The notes beneath the pieces were generated by a model. That model was not told the origin of the DNA. It was given only the letters and a program-made list of their open reading frames with translations, and did no database searches. A stretch of 61,604 nt of DNA from Segatella copri (GTDB lineage Bacteria; Bacteroidota; Bacteroidia; Bacteroidales; Bacteroidaceae). The stretch spans positions 1 to 61,604 of the forward strand of contig NZ_JAHOEA010000019.1 in the NCBI RefSeq assembly GCF_019127135.1, read 5' to 3'. The translations under genes and the position numbers were made by a program. Below are positions 35,541 to 44,442 of the stretch, one piece after another. Numbering within the stretch: position 1 is the stretch's first letter; the number at the start of each line of letters is the position of its first letter.

Positions 35541-35575
35541 ATATCTGTCTCAGTTTCAACAGCTGAGACAGATAT
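35541..35575 (+). terminator. Inverted repeat between glnS and dedA, probable terminator
   Basis: ATATCTGTCTCAG pairs perfectly with CTGAGACAGATAT, with a short loop. It is followed by TATTTATATTC, a weak U-tract, so partial read-through into dedA is plausible. Confidence 0.6.
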
Positions 35576-35596
35576 TATTTATATTCAAGATAACAA

Positions 35597-36238
35597 ATGA
35601 ATACTGCAGATCTTTTTCTTTGGATACTCGACAATTTAAATTATTGGGTAGTAACCCTTTTCATGGCTATCGAGAGTTCATTCATCCCATTCCCATCAGA
35701 GGTGGTTGTGCCACCTGCAGCTTGGAAGGCTATGGATCCAGATAGCGGAATGTCGTTTATCCTAGTCATCGTATTTGCCACCATTGGTGCCAATATCGGT
35801 GCACTCATCAACTATTATTTAGCCAAATGGGTAGGCCGTCCTATCATCTATCGTTTTGCAGACAGCCGCATCGGACATATGTGCCTGATAGACCGCCAAA
35901 AGGTAGAAGTTGCAGAAGAGTATTTCCGCAAGCATGGAGCCGCATCAACAATCTTTGGGCGCTTGGTACCAGCTGTTCGCCAATTAATCAGCATTCCAGC
36001 CGGTTTGTCAGGTATGCATGTAGGCAAATTCTTGCTCTATACCACTATTGGTGCTGGCGTCTGGAATACTGTTTTAGCAACCATCGGTTGGGGTATTTAC
36101 CAATATACAGACTATAAAACAACTCAAGATGTATATCAGCAGGCATTAAAGTATAGTCATGAGCTCGGTTACATCATCTTGGCTCTTGCCGTTGTTATTG
36201 TAGCTTTCCTTGTATACAAGGGGCTCAAGAAGAAATAA
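35597..36238 (+). CDS. DedA-family (VTT domain) membrane protein
   Basis: A 213-aa inner-membrane protein of the DedA/SNARE-associated family. Signature text is visible: ESSFIPFPSEVVVPPA near the start, GANIGALINYYLAKWVGRP, and the membrane-inserted FGRLVPAVRQLISIPAGLSGM near 127. Some DedA members flip undecaprenyl phosphate or phospholipids across the membrane and are needed for envelope homeostasis. Which substrate applies is not visible. It is followed by a strong terminator at 36262. Confidence 0.9.
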   Translation: MNTADLFLWILDNLNYWVVTLFMAIESSFIPFPSEVVVPPAAWKAMDPDSGMSFILVIVFATIGANIGALINYYLAKWVGRPIIYRFADSRIGHMCLIDRQKVEVAEEYFRKHGAASTIFGRLVPAVRQLISIPAGLSGMHVGKFLLYTTIGAGVWNTVLATIGWGIYQYTDYKTTQDVYQQALKYSHELGYIILALAVVIVAFLVYKGLKKK

Positions 36239-36261
36239 GTCATTATAGATTACATATTATA

Positions 36262-36304
36262 AATCCTCTACGAAATCTTCAATAGAATTCGTAGAGGATT
36301 TTTT
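36262..36304 (+). terminator. Intrinsic terminator of dedA
   Basis: AATCCTCTACGAA (36262-36274) pairs perfectly with TTCGTAGAGGATT (36288-36300), followed by TTTT. Confidence 0.88.
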
Positions 36305-36449
36305 ATGAGAACAGGTTATTACTTCACTAAATACTTGAGTATTTGTCATGTAAAGCTGCTTATTTATAAGGTAAAAACACATAGATTAAATAGTCATACC
36401 AATAAGTTTTATCTGTTTAAGAATCAGGTTCTATTCAATTGCTGACTGC

Positions 36450-36524
36450 TGCCAGCAACCTTGCTGGCAAATGCCGACAACCTTGCTGGCATATGGCAGC
36501 AACCTTGTCGGCATATGCCAGCAA
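36450..36524. repeat. Tandem 22-nt palindromic repeats, 3.5 units
   Basis: Units start at 36450, 36472, 36494 and 36516, an exact 22-nt period. Each is a short palindrome around the core AACCTT: TGCCAGCAACCTTGCTGGCA, TGCCGACAACCTTGCTGGCA, TGGCAGCAACCTTGTCGGCA, then a half unit TGCCAGCAA. The left arm of unit 2 pairs perfectly with the right arm of unit 3, so folding between units is as possible as within them. Lies in a 548-nt intergenic region with no gene, between the dedA terminator and the xylB terminator. Confidence 0.85.
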
Positions 36525-36713
36525 ACAAATACATTCAGTTCCTTAAACCAACAGATACGTTATCTCTAACCATTCAATATATTAGTTGTAGAATTCTAAA
36601 ACAATAGTATCCAGGATATAAAGATACTCATGAACATAAACTACAGATATTTAAATCCATCTTTGAATAAGACGGAAACTCCTTAAAAGAGTTTAAAGAA
36701 TAGGGAAAAGAAA
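36525..36713. other. AT-rich intergenic stretch, no gene seen
   Basis: Between the palindromic array and the xylB terminator. No supported ORF, RNA gene or promoter of the TAnnTTTG type is evident. Confidence 0.5.
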
Positions 36714-36741
36714 TAAAGGGTGAGACTTCTCCCACCCTTTA
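36714..36741 (-). terminator. Terminator of xylB
   Basis: TAAAGGGTG (36714-36722) pairs with CACCCTTTA (36733-36741), just downstream of the xylB stop on the minus strand. Confidence 0.7.
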
Positions 36742-36786
36742 TCTGATATATAATAAAAAAGTTTATCTAAAGTAAATTACAAACGT

Positions 36787-38274
36787 TTAGAGTTTTTTCA
36801 TCTCTTCTTTCCATGCAGAATAAGCCTCGAGATAAGCCGAACGGTTAGCCTCATCAGGATCAATGACTGCAAGTTTCTTCAATGAAGCAAAAGCCTCATC
36901 ATGATCCTTATAGATACCGGCACCAATACCAGCACCCTTAGCAGCACCTGCACTGCCATCAGTCTCATAAAGTTCGATTGTAGCACCACTAACACCCGCC
37001 AAGGTATCTCGGAACAACGGACTGAGGAACATATTAGCCTTACCTGCATGAATTTTCTTGATATCCATACCCATCTGCTGCATGATTTCCATTCCATAGC
37101 AGAAACTGAAGACGATACCCTCTTGTGCAGCACGAACAATATGAGCACGATTATGCTTATTAAAGCTGATGCCACGAATAGAACAACCAACTTCCTTATT
37201 CTCTAATACACGCTCAGCTCCATTACCAAATGGGATAATCTTAACACCATCACTACCTATTGGCACAGATGCTGCAAGATCATTCATATCCGCATAGCTT
37301 ACATCAGGAGTGATATTTCGATGAACCCACGCATTCAATATACCTGTTCCATTGATACACAACAATACACCAAGACGGTCAAGGTCTGTTGTATAATTAG
37401 CATGAGCAAAAGTATTGACACGGCTCTTTGGATCATAGTTTACATCACCCAATACACCATATACAACTCCTGATGTACCTGCAGTACTTGCAATTTCACC
37501 CGGATTGAACACATTCAGACTCACAGCATTATTTGGCTGGTCACCCGCACGATAAGATATTGGTGTACCTTCTTTCAGACCAAGTTCTTCAGCTGCCGCT
37601 TTACTTACTACACTCTGTACAGAGAATGTAGGAACAATATCAGCCAGAATGCTTTCATCGAAGCCAAAGTAATCAAGCAGGAATTTAGCTGGTTTCTTCT
37701 GGGTAAAATCCCACATCATACCTTCAGAAAGACCGCTGATAGTTGTCTTTACTTCACCAGAAAGCTTCATTGCAAGATAGTCACCAGGAAGCATGATCTT
37801 ATCAATCTTGTCAAACAGTTCCGGTTCATTTTCCTTTACCCAAGCAAGTTTTGATGCAGTAAAGTTTCCTGGAGAATTGAGCAGATTACGCAAGCAGAAG
37901 TCCTCACCTAAAGCATGAAAAGCCTTCTCGCCGTAAGGTACGGCACGCGAGTCGCACCAGATGATACTAGGACGCAAAACCTGCTGATTCTTATCTACAC
38001 AAACCAAGCCATGCATCTGGTAAGAGATACCAATAGCAAGGATATCCTCACCCTTGGCACCAGATTCCGCCATGATTTTCTTAAGCGCCAACTTAGCATT
38101 GTCCCACCACATCTGAGGATCCTGCTCTGCCCAACCGGTCTTTACAGCTATAATTGGGGCTTCATGATCCGGATAGAATGCAGAAGCTACAATTTCACCA
38201 TTGTCAACATCAGTAAGTGAAGCCTTTACAGAACTTGAACCTACATCAAAACCTAATAAATATCTACTAGCCAT
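36787..38274 (-). CDS. xylB: Xylulokinase (FGGY family carbohydrate kinase)
   Basis: Phosphorylates D-xylulose to xylulose 5-phosphate with ATP. The 495-aa protein begins FDVGSSSVKASL (phosphate-binding 1), has SYQMHGLVCVD near 82 and WCDSRA near 106, AGDQPNNAV and STAGTSGVVYG near 265, and the C-terminal GSAGAAKGAGIGAG adenosine region. The HGLV motif matches xylulokinases over glycerol kinases. No xylA or transporter gene is adjacent, so this may be a solitary kinase gene or the xylose genes lie elsewhere. No TAnnTTTG promoter is evident in the gap upstream. Confidence 0.88.
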   Translation of the reverse strand: MASRYLLGFDVGSSSVKASLTDVDNGEIVASAFYPDHEAPIIAVKTGWAEQDPQMWWDNAKLALKKIMAESGAKGEDILAIGISYQMHGLVCVDKNQQVLRPSIIWCDSRAVPYGEKAFHALGEDFCLRNLLNSPGNFTASKLAWVKENEPELFDKIDKIMLPGDYLAMKLSGEVKTTISGLSEGMMWDFTQKKPAKFLLDYFGFDESILADIVPTFSVQSVVSKAAAEELGLKEGTPISYRAGDQPNNAVSLNVFNPGEIASTAGTSGVVYGVLGDVNYDPKSRVNTFAHANYTTDLDRLGVLLCINGTGILNAWVHRNITPDVSYADMNDLAASVPIGSDGVKIIPFGNGAERVLENKEVGCSIRGISFNKHNRAHIVRAAQEGIVFSFCYGMEIMQQMGMDIKKIHAGKANMFLSPLFRDTLAGVSGATIELYETDGSAGAAKGAGIGAGIYKDHDEAFASLKKLAVIDPDEANRSAYLEAYSAWKEEMKKL

Positions 38275-38383
38275 AGTTTATTCGTTTATATGTTTATTAT
38301 TTATAATTTTTCGGTTATAGCCTTTTATAAAGTCTACATATATTACGAACATACTACAACATTCCCCTTAGAAAAAATAATAT

Positions 38384-38737
38384 TTAAAACATTTCGTCAT
38401 TAAAAAGACTTTGAGGAGTGCTATCACCAGCCTTATTCTCCTCTTCATTACTCTTTTCTAATACAGAAGATGAAAAATTGAACATTAACTGCTGTACGGC
38501 CTTTGAATCAAAGTTGAGATGATATACGCCATACCCTTTACCTTTCTCTATAAGCGATTGTGGATCTTTAGCGCATCGTGTGAGATATTGCGTAACATAG
38601 CCATGTACATCCTTATAATTCAAAGGTGTAAAAATAGAATTACAAGTATTATATACATGGCGAGCTATTTTTTCTACTTTTAGCCCCTTACTGCCTGCTG
38701 CTAAAAGAACATTGAATATCTCCTGATCAAGTTTCAT
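38384..38737 (-). CDS. Small winged-helix-like protein, conserved hypothetical
   Basis: A 117-aa protein. Residues about 1-75 (EIFNVLLAAGSKGLKVEKIARHVYNTCNSIF...VHGYVTQYLTR) have the helix spacing of a HARE-HTH or winged-helix domain, which often sits on chromatin or RNA polymerase partners. The tail is acidic and polar with SSSVLEKSNEEENKAGD. No family is recognised with certainty. It is followed leftward by xylB after a 109-nt gap and lies downstream of the histone-like wHTH gene, from which a strong terminator separates it. Confidence 0.6.
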   Translation of the reverse strand: MKLDQEIFNVLLAAGSKGLKVEKIARHVYNTCNSIFTPLNYKDVHGYVTQYLTRCAKDPQSLIEKGKGYGVYHLNFDSKAVQQLMFNFSSSVLEKSNEEENKAGDSTPQSLFNDEMF

Positions 38738-38783
38738 ATAATAATCTTAACTATCGTCCCCTTTCAAGAGAGAACATAAAATG

Positions 38784-38819
38784 AAAAAACCGCGGTTACT
38801 CACTTACAAGCAACCGCGG
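38784..38819 (-). terminator. Strong terminator downstream of the wHTH gene
   Basis: CCGCGGTT (38790-38797) and AACCGCGG (38812-38819) form the stem; on the minus strand a run of six T (38789-38784) follows. Confidence 0.9.
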
Positions 38820-38840
38820 CTCTTTGAAAATAAACCTTAT

Positions 38841-39155
38841 TTAAGCGAGAGCAACCTTATTGTCCTCATCCTTAATCTTACCCTCTTTGAAGAGCCAGCC
38901 GATACCAAGGATTACATCCTCTGTACTGATATTAGCAGCCTTAGCAATCTCTGCTACAGTGAGAGCCTTCTCTGAAGCTGCCAATGCCTGATATACATCA
39001 CCAGCTCTAAAACCTGCGTTCTCTGCGTTCAAGTAAAGAACGTCCTTCTTTGTTGTAGTTTCCTTCTTTGCTGCAGAAGCCTTCTTTGCTACTGGAGCCT
39101 TCTTTGCTGCTGGCTTCTTTGCAGCAGTCTTAGTTGTCGCTTTCTTTTCTACCAT
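38841..39155 (-). CDS. Winged-helix protein with histone H1-like Lys/Ala tail (DUF2582-like)
   Basis: A 104-aa basic protein. The first 37 residues are a Lys/Ala/Thr tail with repeated AAKKPAAKKAP-type motifs, as in histone H1, AlgP or bacterial Hc1 proteins. The rest (NAENAGFRAGDVYQALAASEKALTVAEIAKAANISTEDVILGIGWLFKEGKI) is a winged helix-turn-helix domain resembling DUF2582. Probably a DNA-binding chromatin or nucleoid protein. It has a -7 box at 39218-39225 and a strong terminator, which fits a short, abundant transcript. Confidence 0.8.
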   Translation of the reverse strand: MVEKKATTKTAAKKPAAKKAPVAKKASAAKKETTTKKDVLYLNAENAGFRAGDVYQALAASEKALTVAEIAKAANISTEDVILGIGWLFKEGKIKDEDNKVALA

Positions 39156-39217
39156 GTTTTAAGAATTTTATGATTCTATTGAGCTTCATTTTGTCGGCTC
39201 AACCTTAATATCTGCTG

Positions 39218-39225
39218 CAAATTTA
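39218..39225 (-). promoter_or_regulatory. -7 box of the histone-like wHTH gene
   Basis: The minus strand reads TAAATTTG followed by CAGCAG. Leader about 60 nt. No standard -33 TTG. Confidence 0.45.
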
Positions 39226-39282
39226 TAACTTTTATTTCGAAATAATGTTAGAAAAAAAGAAAAAACAACCATTTATAAACAA

Positions 39283-39324
39283 AAGTGCTGCATTTCTTGA
39301 TTTACGTCAAGAGACACAGCACTT
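39283..39324 (-). terminator. Terminator of aspS
   Basis: AAGTGCTG (39283-39290) pairs with CAGCACTT (39317-39324), with an inner CTTGA/TCAAG stem. On the minus strand it ends CTTTTG. It lies about 100 nt downstream of the aspS stop. Confidence 0.7.
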
Positions 39325-39422
39325 TATTTACTAAAAATCAACTACTTATTATAAATAATTGAATATTTCATAAGGCATTTAAATCATATATTTGCTGATA
39401 CAAATACCTTTATTCCGTCTTT

Positions 39423-41183
39423 TTATTCTGCCTTCAAATCAAGCTTGATTTCCAATTCATCCAACTGCTTAGGATCAAGTTCAGAAGGAGCATCGAGCAT
39501 TACATCGCGACCAGAGTTGTTCTTTGGGAAAGCAATACAATCACGAATACTGTCGAGACCTGCCAGAATGCTGACAAAACGGTCTAAACCGAAAGCAAGA
39601 CCTGCGTGAGGTGGTGCACCATACTTGAAAGCATTCATCAAGAAGCCAAACTGTGCCTCAGCACGCTCTGGAGTAAAACCAAGAACCTCGAACATCTTCT
39701 CCTGCAGCTTAGTATCGTGAATACGGAGAGAACCTCCACCTACTTCAATACCATTGCAAACAAAGTCGTATGCCTTGGCACGAACCTGCTCAGGATGCTC
39801 ATCGAGCAATGGGATATCATCAGGATTTGGCATAGTGAATGGATGGTGCGTAGCCATCAGGCGCTGCTCCTCATCGCTCCACTCAAAGAGAGGGAAGTCA
39901 ATAATCCAAAGACACTTGAATACGTTCTTATCACGAAGACCAAGACGGTCACCCATTTCCAAACGCAAAGAGCAAAGCTGAATACGTGTCTTGTTAGCAT
40001 TATCACCGCTCAAAATCAAAACAAGGTCACCATCCTTGGCTCCCATTACGGTCTTGATTTCAGCAAGTTCCTCTGGAGAATAGAACTTATCGATGCTACT
40101 CTTTACAGTACCATCAGCATTATACTTGATATATACCAATCCCTTGGCACCGACCTGAGGACGCTTAACAAAATCAGTCAATTCGTTCAACTGCTTACGA
40201 CTATAATCAGCGCAGCCAGGAACACAGATACCACCGATATACTTAGCCTCATCAAATACAGAGAAATTACCCTTGCCTGTGAAAGCATCTTTCAACTCAA
40301 CAAATTCCATACCGAAGCGCAAGTCTGGTTTATCACTACCAAAACGGCGCATAGCTTCGTGCCAGGTCATCTGCTCCAACTTAGGAAGTTCTACACCACG
40401 AATCTCCTTGAACAAATGGCGAGCCATTTCCTCGAAAAGGTTGATAACATCATCCTGATCAACAAAACTCATTTCACAGTCAATCTGTGTAAACTCTGGC
40501 TGACGGTCAGCACGAAGGTCCTCATCACGGAAGCACTTGGCTATCTGGAAATAGCGGTCGAAGCCAGCAACCATCAAGAGCTGCTTCAAAGTCTGAGGGC
40601 TCTGTGGAAGAGCGTAGAACTGACCTGGATTCATACGAGAAGGAACCACAAAATCGCGGGCTCCCTCTGGTGTACTACCAATAAGAACAGGTGTTTCAAC
40701 CTCCATGAAGTTCTGTGCATCGAGGAAGTTACGAATCAAGATGCACATACGATGGCGCAACTCCAAATTCTTGCGCACAGCAGGACGACGCAAATCAAGA
40801 TAACGATACTTCATTCGGATATCATCACCACCATCAGTATTATCTTCGATAGTGAAAGGAGGAGTCTGACTCTGAGAGAGTACATTGAGTTCCTTCACCA
40901 GGATTTCGATGTCACCAGTATCCATTTTAGGATTCTTGCTCTGTCGTTCACTTACTACACCCTTTATTTGAATGCAGAATTCACGACCTAGCTTGTTAGC
41001 TGCATCACACAAGTCTTTGTTATCAGCCTCGTTGAAGACCAACTGTGTGATACCATAACGGTCGCGCAAATCGACGAATGTCATACCACCCATCTTTCTT
41101 GAGCGCTGTACCCAACCAGCAAGTGTCACTTCCTTGCCAGCATCAGAGAGACGTAACTCTCCACATGTGTTACTTCTGTACAT
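39423..41183 (-). CDS. aspS: Aspartyl-tRNA synthetase
   Basis: Class II synthetase charging tRNA-Asp. The 586-aa bacterial-type protein has an N-terminal OB-fold ([26 protein letters not shown]), motif 2 [18 protein letters not shown] near 220, an inserted GAD-type domain, and motif 3 [15 protein letters not shown] near 535. Length is standard for the bacterial type. Whether it is discriminating or also charges tRNA-Asn cannot be read without a structural comparison. Promoter at 41218-41247 matches consensus. Confidence 0.96.
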   Translation of the reverse strand: MYRSNTCGELRLSDAGKEVTLAGWVQRSRKMGGMTFVDLRDRYGITQLVFNEADNKDLCDAANKLGREFCIQIKGVVSERQSKNPKMDTGDIEILVKELNVLSQSQTPPFTIEDNTDGGDDIRMKYRYLDLRRPAVRKNLELRHRMCILIRNFLDAQNFMEVETPVLIGSTPEGARDFVVPSRMNPGQFYALPQSPQTLKQLLMVAGFDRYFQIAKCFRDEDLRADRQPEFTQIDCEMSFVDQDDVINLFEEMARHLFKEIRGVELPKLEQMTWHEAMRRFGSDKPDLRFGMEFVELKDAFTGKGNFSVFDEAKYIGGICVPGCADYSRKQLNELTDFVKRPQVGAKGLVYIKYNADGTVKSSIDKFYSPEELAEIKTVMGAKDGDLVLILSGDNANKTRIQLCSLRLEMGDRLGLRDKNVFKCLWIIDFPLFEWSDEEQRLMATHHPFTMPNPDDIPLLDEHPEQVRAKAYDFVCNGIEVGGGSLRIHDTKLQEKMFEVLGFTPERAEAQFGFLMNAFKYGAPPHAGLAFGLDRFVSILAGLDSIRDCIAFPKNNSGRDVMLDAPSELDPKQLDELEIKLDLKAE

Positions 41184-41217
41184 ACCTTATAATATTATAT
41201 TATTATTTTCCAAAGTG

Positions 41218-41247
41218 CAAAAGTACAACAAATAACGGAAAGGACAA
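41218..41247 (-). promoter_or_regulatory. aspS promoter
   Basis: Minus strand: TTG (41247-41245), exactly 19 nt, TACTTTTG (41225-41218). Leader about 30 nt to the ATG at 41183. Confidence 0.8.
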
Positions 41248-41354
41248 AATAAAATCGCGAAAATATTATTAAAAATATCTTCGCGACCCTATTAATGTGA
41301 CCAAAAGTCACAGATATACATATTAAATGGTTTTATCTCTGCTTTTTTAGAGAT

Positions 41355-41804
41355 TTATTTCTTCATTCGTTTGAAAGCTTGACGATGAAAACGTTCCTCA
41401 GCCTTAATGACACTAAACACCTTATTAGGTGGCAAGATGGTCATAAATCTAGAATGATACTCTTGCTGCAACTGTTTCAGCTGAATATCCAACTCATCCT
41501 GTCTTCTGATAGCTTCGGCACAAGCCTCATTATCATTCGGATTCACATGACGGAAGCGGCGCATTTCATCGAATATCATACGCATTTTCTTGCCCATCTG
41601 TCGATAAACCGGGAAGAATTTAGCAGCTTCACTCGGCGTAAGACAAGCATTAGTCGTAATAAATTGTTCCAGTTCTGCCTGAAACCTTTTAGGATCGAAT
41701 CCACCATGATGTTTTCTACCCTGAGGCTGTGAAGCAAGCGAAACCAAACTAATCATCAGTATAGCTAAAAGCGCAAGAAACCTATGTTGCATTATCTTTA
41801 TCAT
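41355..41804 (-). CDS. Spy/CpxP-like periplasmic protein
   Basis: A 149-aa protein with a signal peptide, then a helical domain with LTPSEAAKFFPVYRQMGKKMR and a basic C-terminus (FHRQAFKRMKK). The pattern of LTP followed by helices rich in Lys, Arg and Gln, and the position after a sigma/anti-sigma pair, fits the Spy/CpxP-type periplasmic chaperone or sensor found in many Bacteroidota ECF loci. The LTxxQ motif is only partial. A second possible start lies four codons later (MQHRFLALL), giving a cleaner signal peptide. Last gene of the cassette. Confidence 0.7.
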   Translation of the reverse strand: MIKIMQHRFLALLAILMISLVSLASQPQGRKHHGGFDPKRFQAELEQFITTNACLTPSEAAKFFPVYRQMGKKMRMIFDEMRRFRHVNPNDNEACAEAIRRQDELDIQLKQLQQEYHSRFMTILPPNKVFSVIKAEERFHRQAFKRMKK

Positions 41805-41857
41805 ACCTTATCTTTATTGTTAAATCTTTATCTGTAGACAAAAAGAAATACCAACCA

Positions 41858-42247
41858 TTAATTTTCTGCAATCAGCGATGCATAGATAGTTTCATTATCC
41901 ATCATCGTATAATCGGCCATCTCATTAAAAGTTGCATCCTCATTATTATTCACAGCACCTTTCTGAACCATGTGGTCCACATGGGCCATAGCAGGCTTGC
42001 TGCTTCCCATATATTTCAGCGCCACGACCGAGCCACCTCCCATCACAGCTAATACAGCAACAGCCGCTGCAATTTTTCTAAGCGGCATACGCTGCCACAG
42101 GCTAGGCTGCATGTGAATGATGCGGGGTTCCTGCTCCGGCAAATTTGCCATCACCCTATCAGTAAGCTGGTCAAAATAACCAGCCGGCACCTGGAAATGG
42201 TTTTTCTTACCAAAACGGCTATTTAATATATTGTCTTCTTTTAACAT
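41858..42247 (-). CDS. Putative membrane anti-sigma factor
   Basis: A 129-aa single-span protein. The cytoplasmic N-terminus has HFQVPAGYFDQLTDRVMANLPEQE, a segment often seen in Bacteroidota proteins next to ECF sigma genes; one transmembrane helix is at about residues 56-76 (KIAAAVAVLAVMGGGSVVAL); the periplasmic part is short. No zinc-binding HxxxCxxC is present, so it is not a ZAS-type anti-sigma. Begins 57 nt after the ECF gene. The anti-sigma role is inferred from topology and place. Confidence 0.7.
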   Translation of the reverse strand: MLKEDNILNSRFGKKNHFQVPAGYFDQLTDRVMANLPEQEPRIIHMQPSLWQRMPLRKIAAAVAVLAVMGGGSVVALKYMGSSKPAMAHVDHMVQKGAVNNNEDATFNEMADYTMMDNETIYASLIAEN

Positions 42248-42304
42248 ATATCTTATTCCTTTCTTTTTTACTTTATTATATAGACGAGAAATATCCTAAA
42301 AGGT

Positions 42305-42847
42305 TTAATCCTTACGATTGAAAAAATCGGTTATTTTTTTCACTGCAAGATGATAGGAAGCTTTCAGAGCGCCTTCGCTTGTTGACAGCACCTTGCTAAT
42401 CTCTGAATATTTCATATTATCATAATATTTTAGAGTGAAAACTGTGCGCTGTACATCGGGCAGTTGGGCTACAGCCTCTTGCAATTCTGCCTGAATCTGG
42501 TCTCCATCAAAATAATCGTCTGCCAGAAGACGAGAAGCTAAGCTCGGTTCGTCCTCGGTACTGACATTAATCATTTGTTTCTTGCGTCTCAAGAAATCAA
42601 GCGCTTCGTTAACGGCTATACGATAAAGCCATGTTGAAAGCGAAGACTTCCCCTGAAACGAATCCAGATTGGTCCAAGCCTTGACAAAGGCATTCTGCAA
42701 CACATCATCAGCATCATCATGATCTATAACGATATGGCGAACCTTCCAATACAACGACTCGCTATACTGCCTGACCATTACAGCAAAGCCTTCGCGTTGG
42801 GTCTTAGGATCCTTGAGCATCGCCAAAAGTTCTTTATCCTTCATCAT
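42305..42847 (-). CDS. ECF-type RNA polymerase sigma factor
   Basis: A 180-aa protein with region 2 (YWKVRHIVIDHDDADDVLQNAFVKAWTNLDSFQGKSSLSTWLYRIAVNEALDF in part) and region 4 (LPDVQRTVFTLKYYDNMKYSEISKVLSTSEGALKASYHLAVKKI) but no region 3, the hallmark of ECF sigma factors. It would direct a small regulon on an envelope cue, held back by the membrane protein encoded just downstream. It lies 20 nt after the L,D-transpeptidase gene with no room for a promoter of the ordinary type, so co-transcription is expected. Confidence 0.9.
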   Translation of the reverse strand: MMKDKELLAMLKDPKTQREGFAVMVRQYSESLYWKVRHIVIDHDDADDVLQNAFVKAWTNLDSFQGKSSLSTWLYRIAVNEALDFLRRKKQMINVSTEDEPSLASRLLADDYFDGDQIQAELQEAVAQLPDVQRTVFTLKYYDNMKYSEISKVLSTSEGALKASYHLAVKKITDFFNRKD

Positions 42848-42867
42848 TGCTTTTATAAATGTGTTGT

Positions 42868-44421
42868 TTATAGATATTTCCTCAACATATCGAATATTAC
42901 CGCATCAAATCCATACACATCAGAATATTCAGCTATTCTGCCTCCCGCAAACGGATAGAGCGTATAATAGGTTATGAAGAGAGGTACTTGTGGATTCACT
43001 TTAACGTTGCTCACAACAAGTTTTTTATTGGCAAGCGAATCTGCGGTCATCGAATAGTATATTTTTTCCTTCAGTTTCTTATTTTTATCAGCCAATAGGA
43101 AGACTGCGAAATCGTAAGGTTTTTCTATTCTGACGCATCCGTGTGAAACGCCCCTATCTTCTCGTCCGAACACTCCCTTGCTGTTAGTATCGTGCAGGAA
43201 GACCGAGAAATTATTATCAAAACGGAAGATGATTCTTCCCAAAGCATTACCCTTTCCTCCCCGCTGTGCAATACCGTAAGCTCCAGAAAGAAGCATGGAA
43301 CGAGTCACCCTGTTAAGATCAACTTCCTTACCAGTTGCCACTTCCCTCACATAGTAGTTGCGCGAATGAAAGTAAGCATGATTACCCACACGATGCATCA
43401 TATCATGGATAACGATGCTACGGGGTACAAACCACTGGGGATTCAGCTCCATACGTTTGATATGACTGTTCAAAATCGGCGTCTTAGTCTTATTAGCTCC
43501 ACATCCTATACGCATCGAGAGCGTATCCTGATGATCGATAGCCATCAGATGAAAGGATGGAATATTCACGACTACGTATTTTTCGTGTTGCCAAGGATTA
43601 TCATACTGTCTCCAGCGGCATCGTTCCATATTGCAGAGAATTTTATTTCTCATGGCTTTGTTCAAGCCACCAGCCTTCAATTTCTCCATCAGCTGATAAT
43701 AGAAAGGATTCTTTGGCTGAACTTCCTTCAAGAAGGAAGCCACCGAGTCACATCTAATCATTTGCATAGCCTTAAGAAAAAATGCATCATCAGCATGTGC
43801 CATTTTCACATCAAACAGACCTCTGAACCGTACAGGTCGCTTGGTACTATCATAAGGATTGGGAGCAAGAGTATCTAAACGGTTGAAAACAAAACTAGGA
43901 TTCATAAATCCAAAATTCTGCCCCATCGTATATCTGAAGTAAGCCTTGGTCAAGCGATACTCCAGTCGGGCTATCACTTGATTAATCTGATTATCAGCTG
44001 AATCTAGTTTTAAATCTCGTAACCTGTCAATATCTCGGGCAATAGCATCCACATAGAACCGACGTTTATCAAATCCCATATCCGCTACGGAACGCAGGCA
44101 AGTCACCAGGGAGTCAGCCTGACTATTTACCCCATGACGTGTAATCCAAAGCAGACTACCTTTATTCTGGTAATATCGACGGGTATGCAAATCGGCAGCA
44201 TGACGATCTTTGTCGTTTCGCATGATACTATCCAACAGATTTCTTATAACCTTTGAATTAATAGCATAAGCCGAAGAACGGGAGTTTTTGAACTCATCTA
44301 ACGATAAATGAAAATTGCTGTTTGGTACTTTGTCGTGGCAAGAACAGAACATCAAACAGCAAAAAATGATAAGTAACGAAGTATGAAAGAACTTCACTTT
44401 CTGATTAAAGTTTAACGGCAT
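42868..44421 (-). CDS. L,D-transpeptidase (YkuD) lipoprotein
   Basis: A 517-aa lipoprotein (lipobox region CCLMFCSC) with a long N-terminal scaffold domain (about 30-270) and a YkuD catalytic domain. The active-site motif is at about residues 425-432, SHGCVRIE, with the catalytic Cys. An upstream VNIPSFHLMAI is the start of the YkuD fold. These enzymes form 3-3 crosslinks in peptidoglycan or attach proteins to it. The length matches YcbB-like LdtD-type enzymes. It lies 21 nt after the T9SS-CTD miniprotein gene and 20 nt before the ECF gene. Confidence 0.9.
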   Translation of the reverse strand: MPLNFNQKVKFFHTSLLIIFCCLMFCSCHDKVPNSNFHLSLDEFKNSRSSAYAINSKVIRNLLDSIMRNDKDRHAADLHTRRYYQNKGSLLWITRHGVNSQADSLVTCLRSVADMGFDKRRFYVDAIARDIDRLRDLKLDSADNQINQVIARLEYRLTKAYFRYTMGQNFGFMNPSFVFNRLDTLAPNPYDSTKRPVRFRGLFDVKMAHADDAFFLKAMQMIRCDSVASFLKEVQPKNPFYYQLMEKLKAGGLNKAMRNKILCNMERCRWRQYDNPWQHEKYVVVNIPSFHLMAIDHQDTLSMRIGCGANKTKTPILNSHIKRMELNPQWFVPRSIVIHDMMHRVGNHAYFHSRNYYVREVATGKEVDLNRVTRSMLLSGAYGIAQRGGKGNALGRIIFRFDNNFSVFLHDTNSKGVFGREDRGVSHGCVRIEKPYDFAVFLLADKNKKLKEKIYYSMTADSLANKKLVVSNVKVNPQVPLFITYYTLYPFAGGRIAEYSDVYGFDAVIFDMLRKYL

Positions 44422-44442
44422 TCTATGGCCTCTTCAATATCA

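Noticed and set aside
36450..36524. CRISPR array
   Set aside because: Repeats abut at a 22-nt period with no unique spacers, and there are no cas genes in the window.
39606..40991. A 461-codon frame on the plus strand
   Set aside because: Antisense to aspS; no family features.
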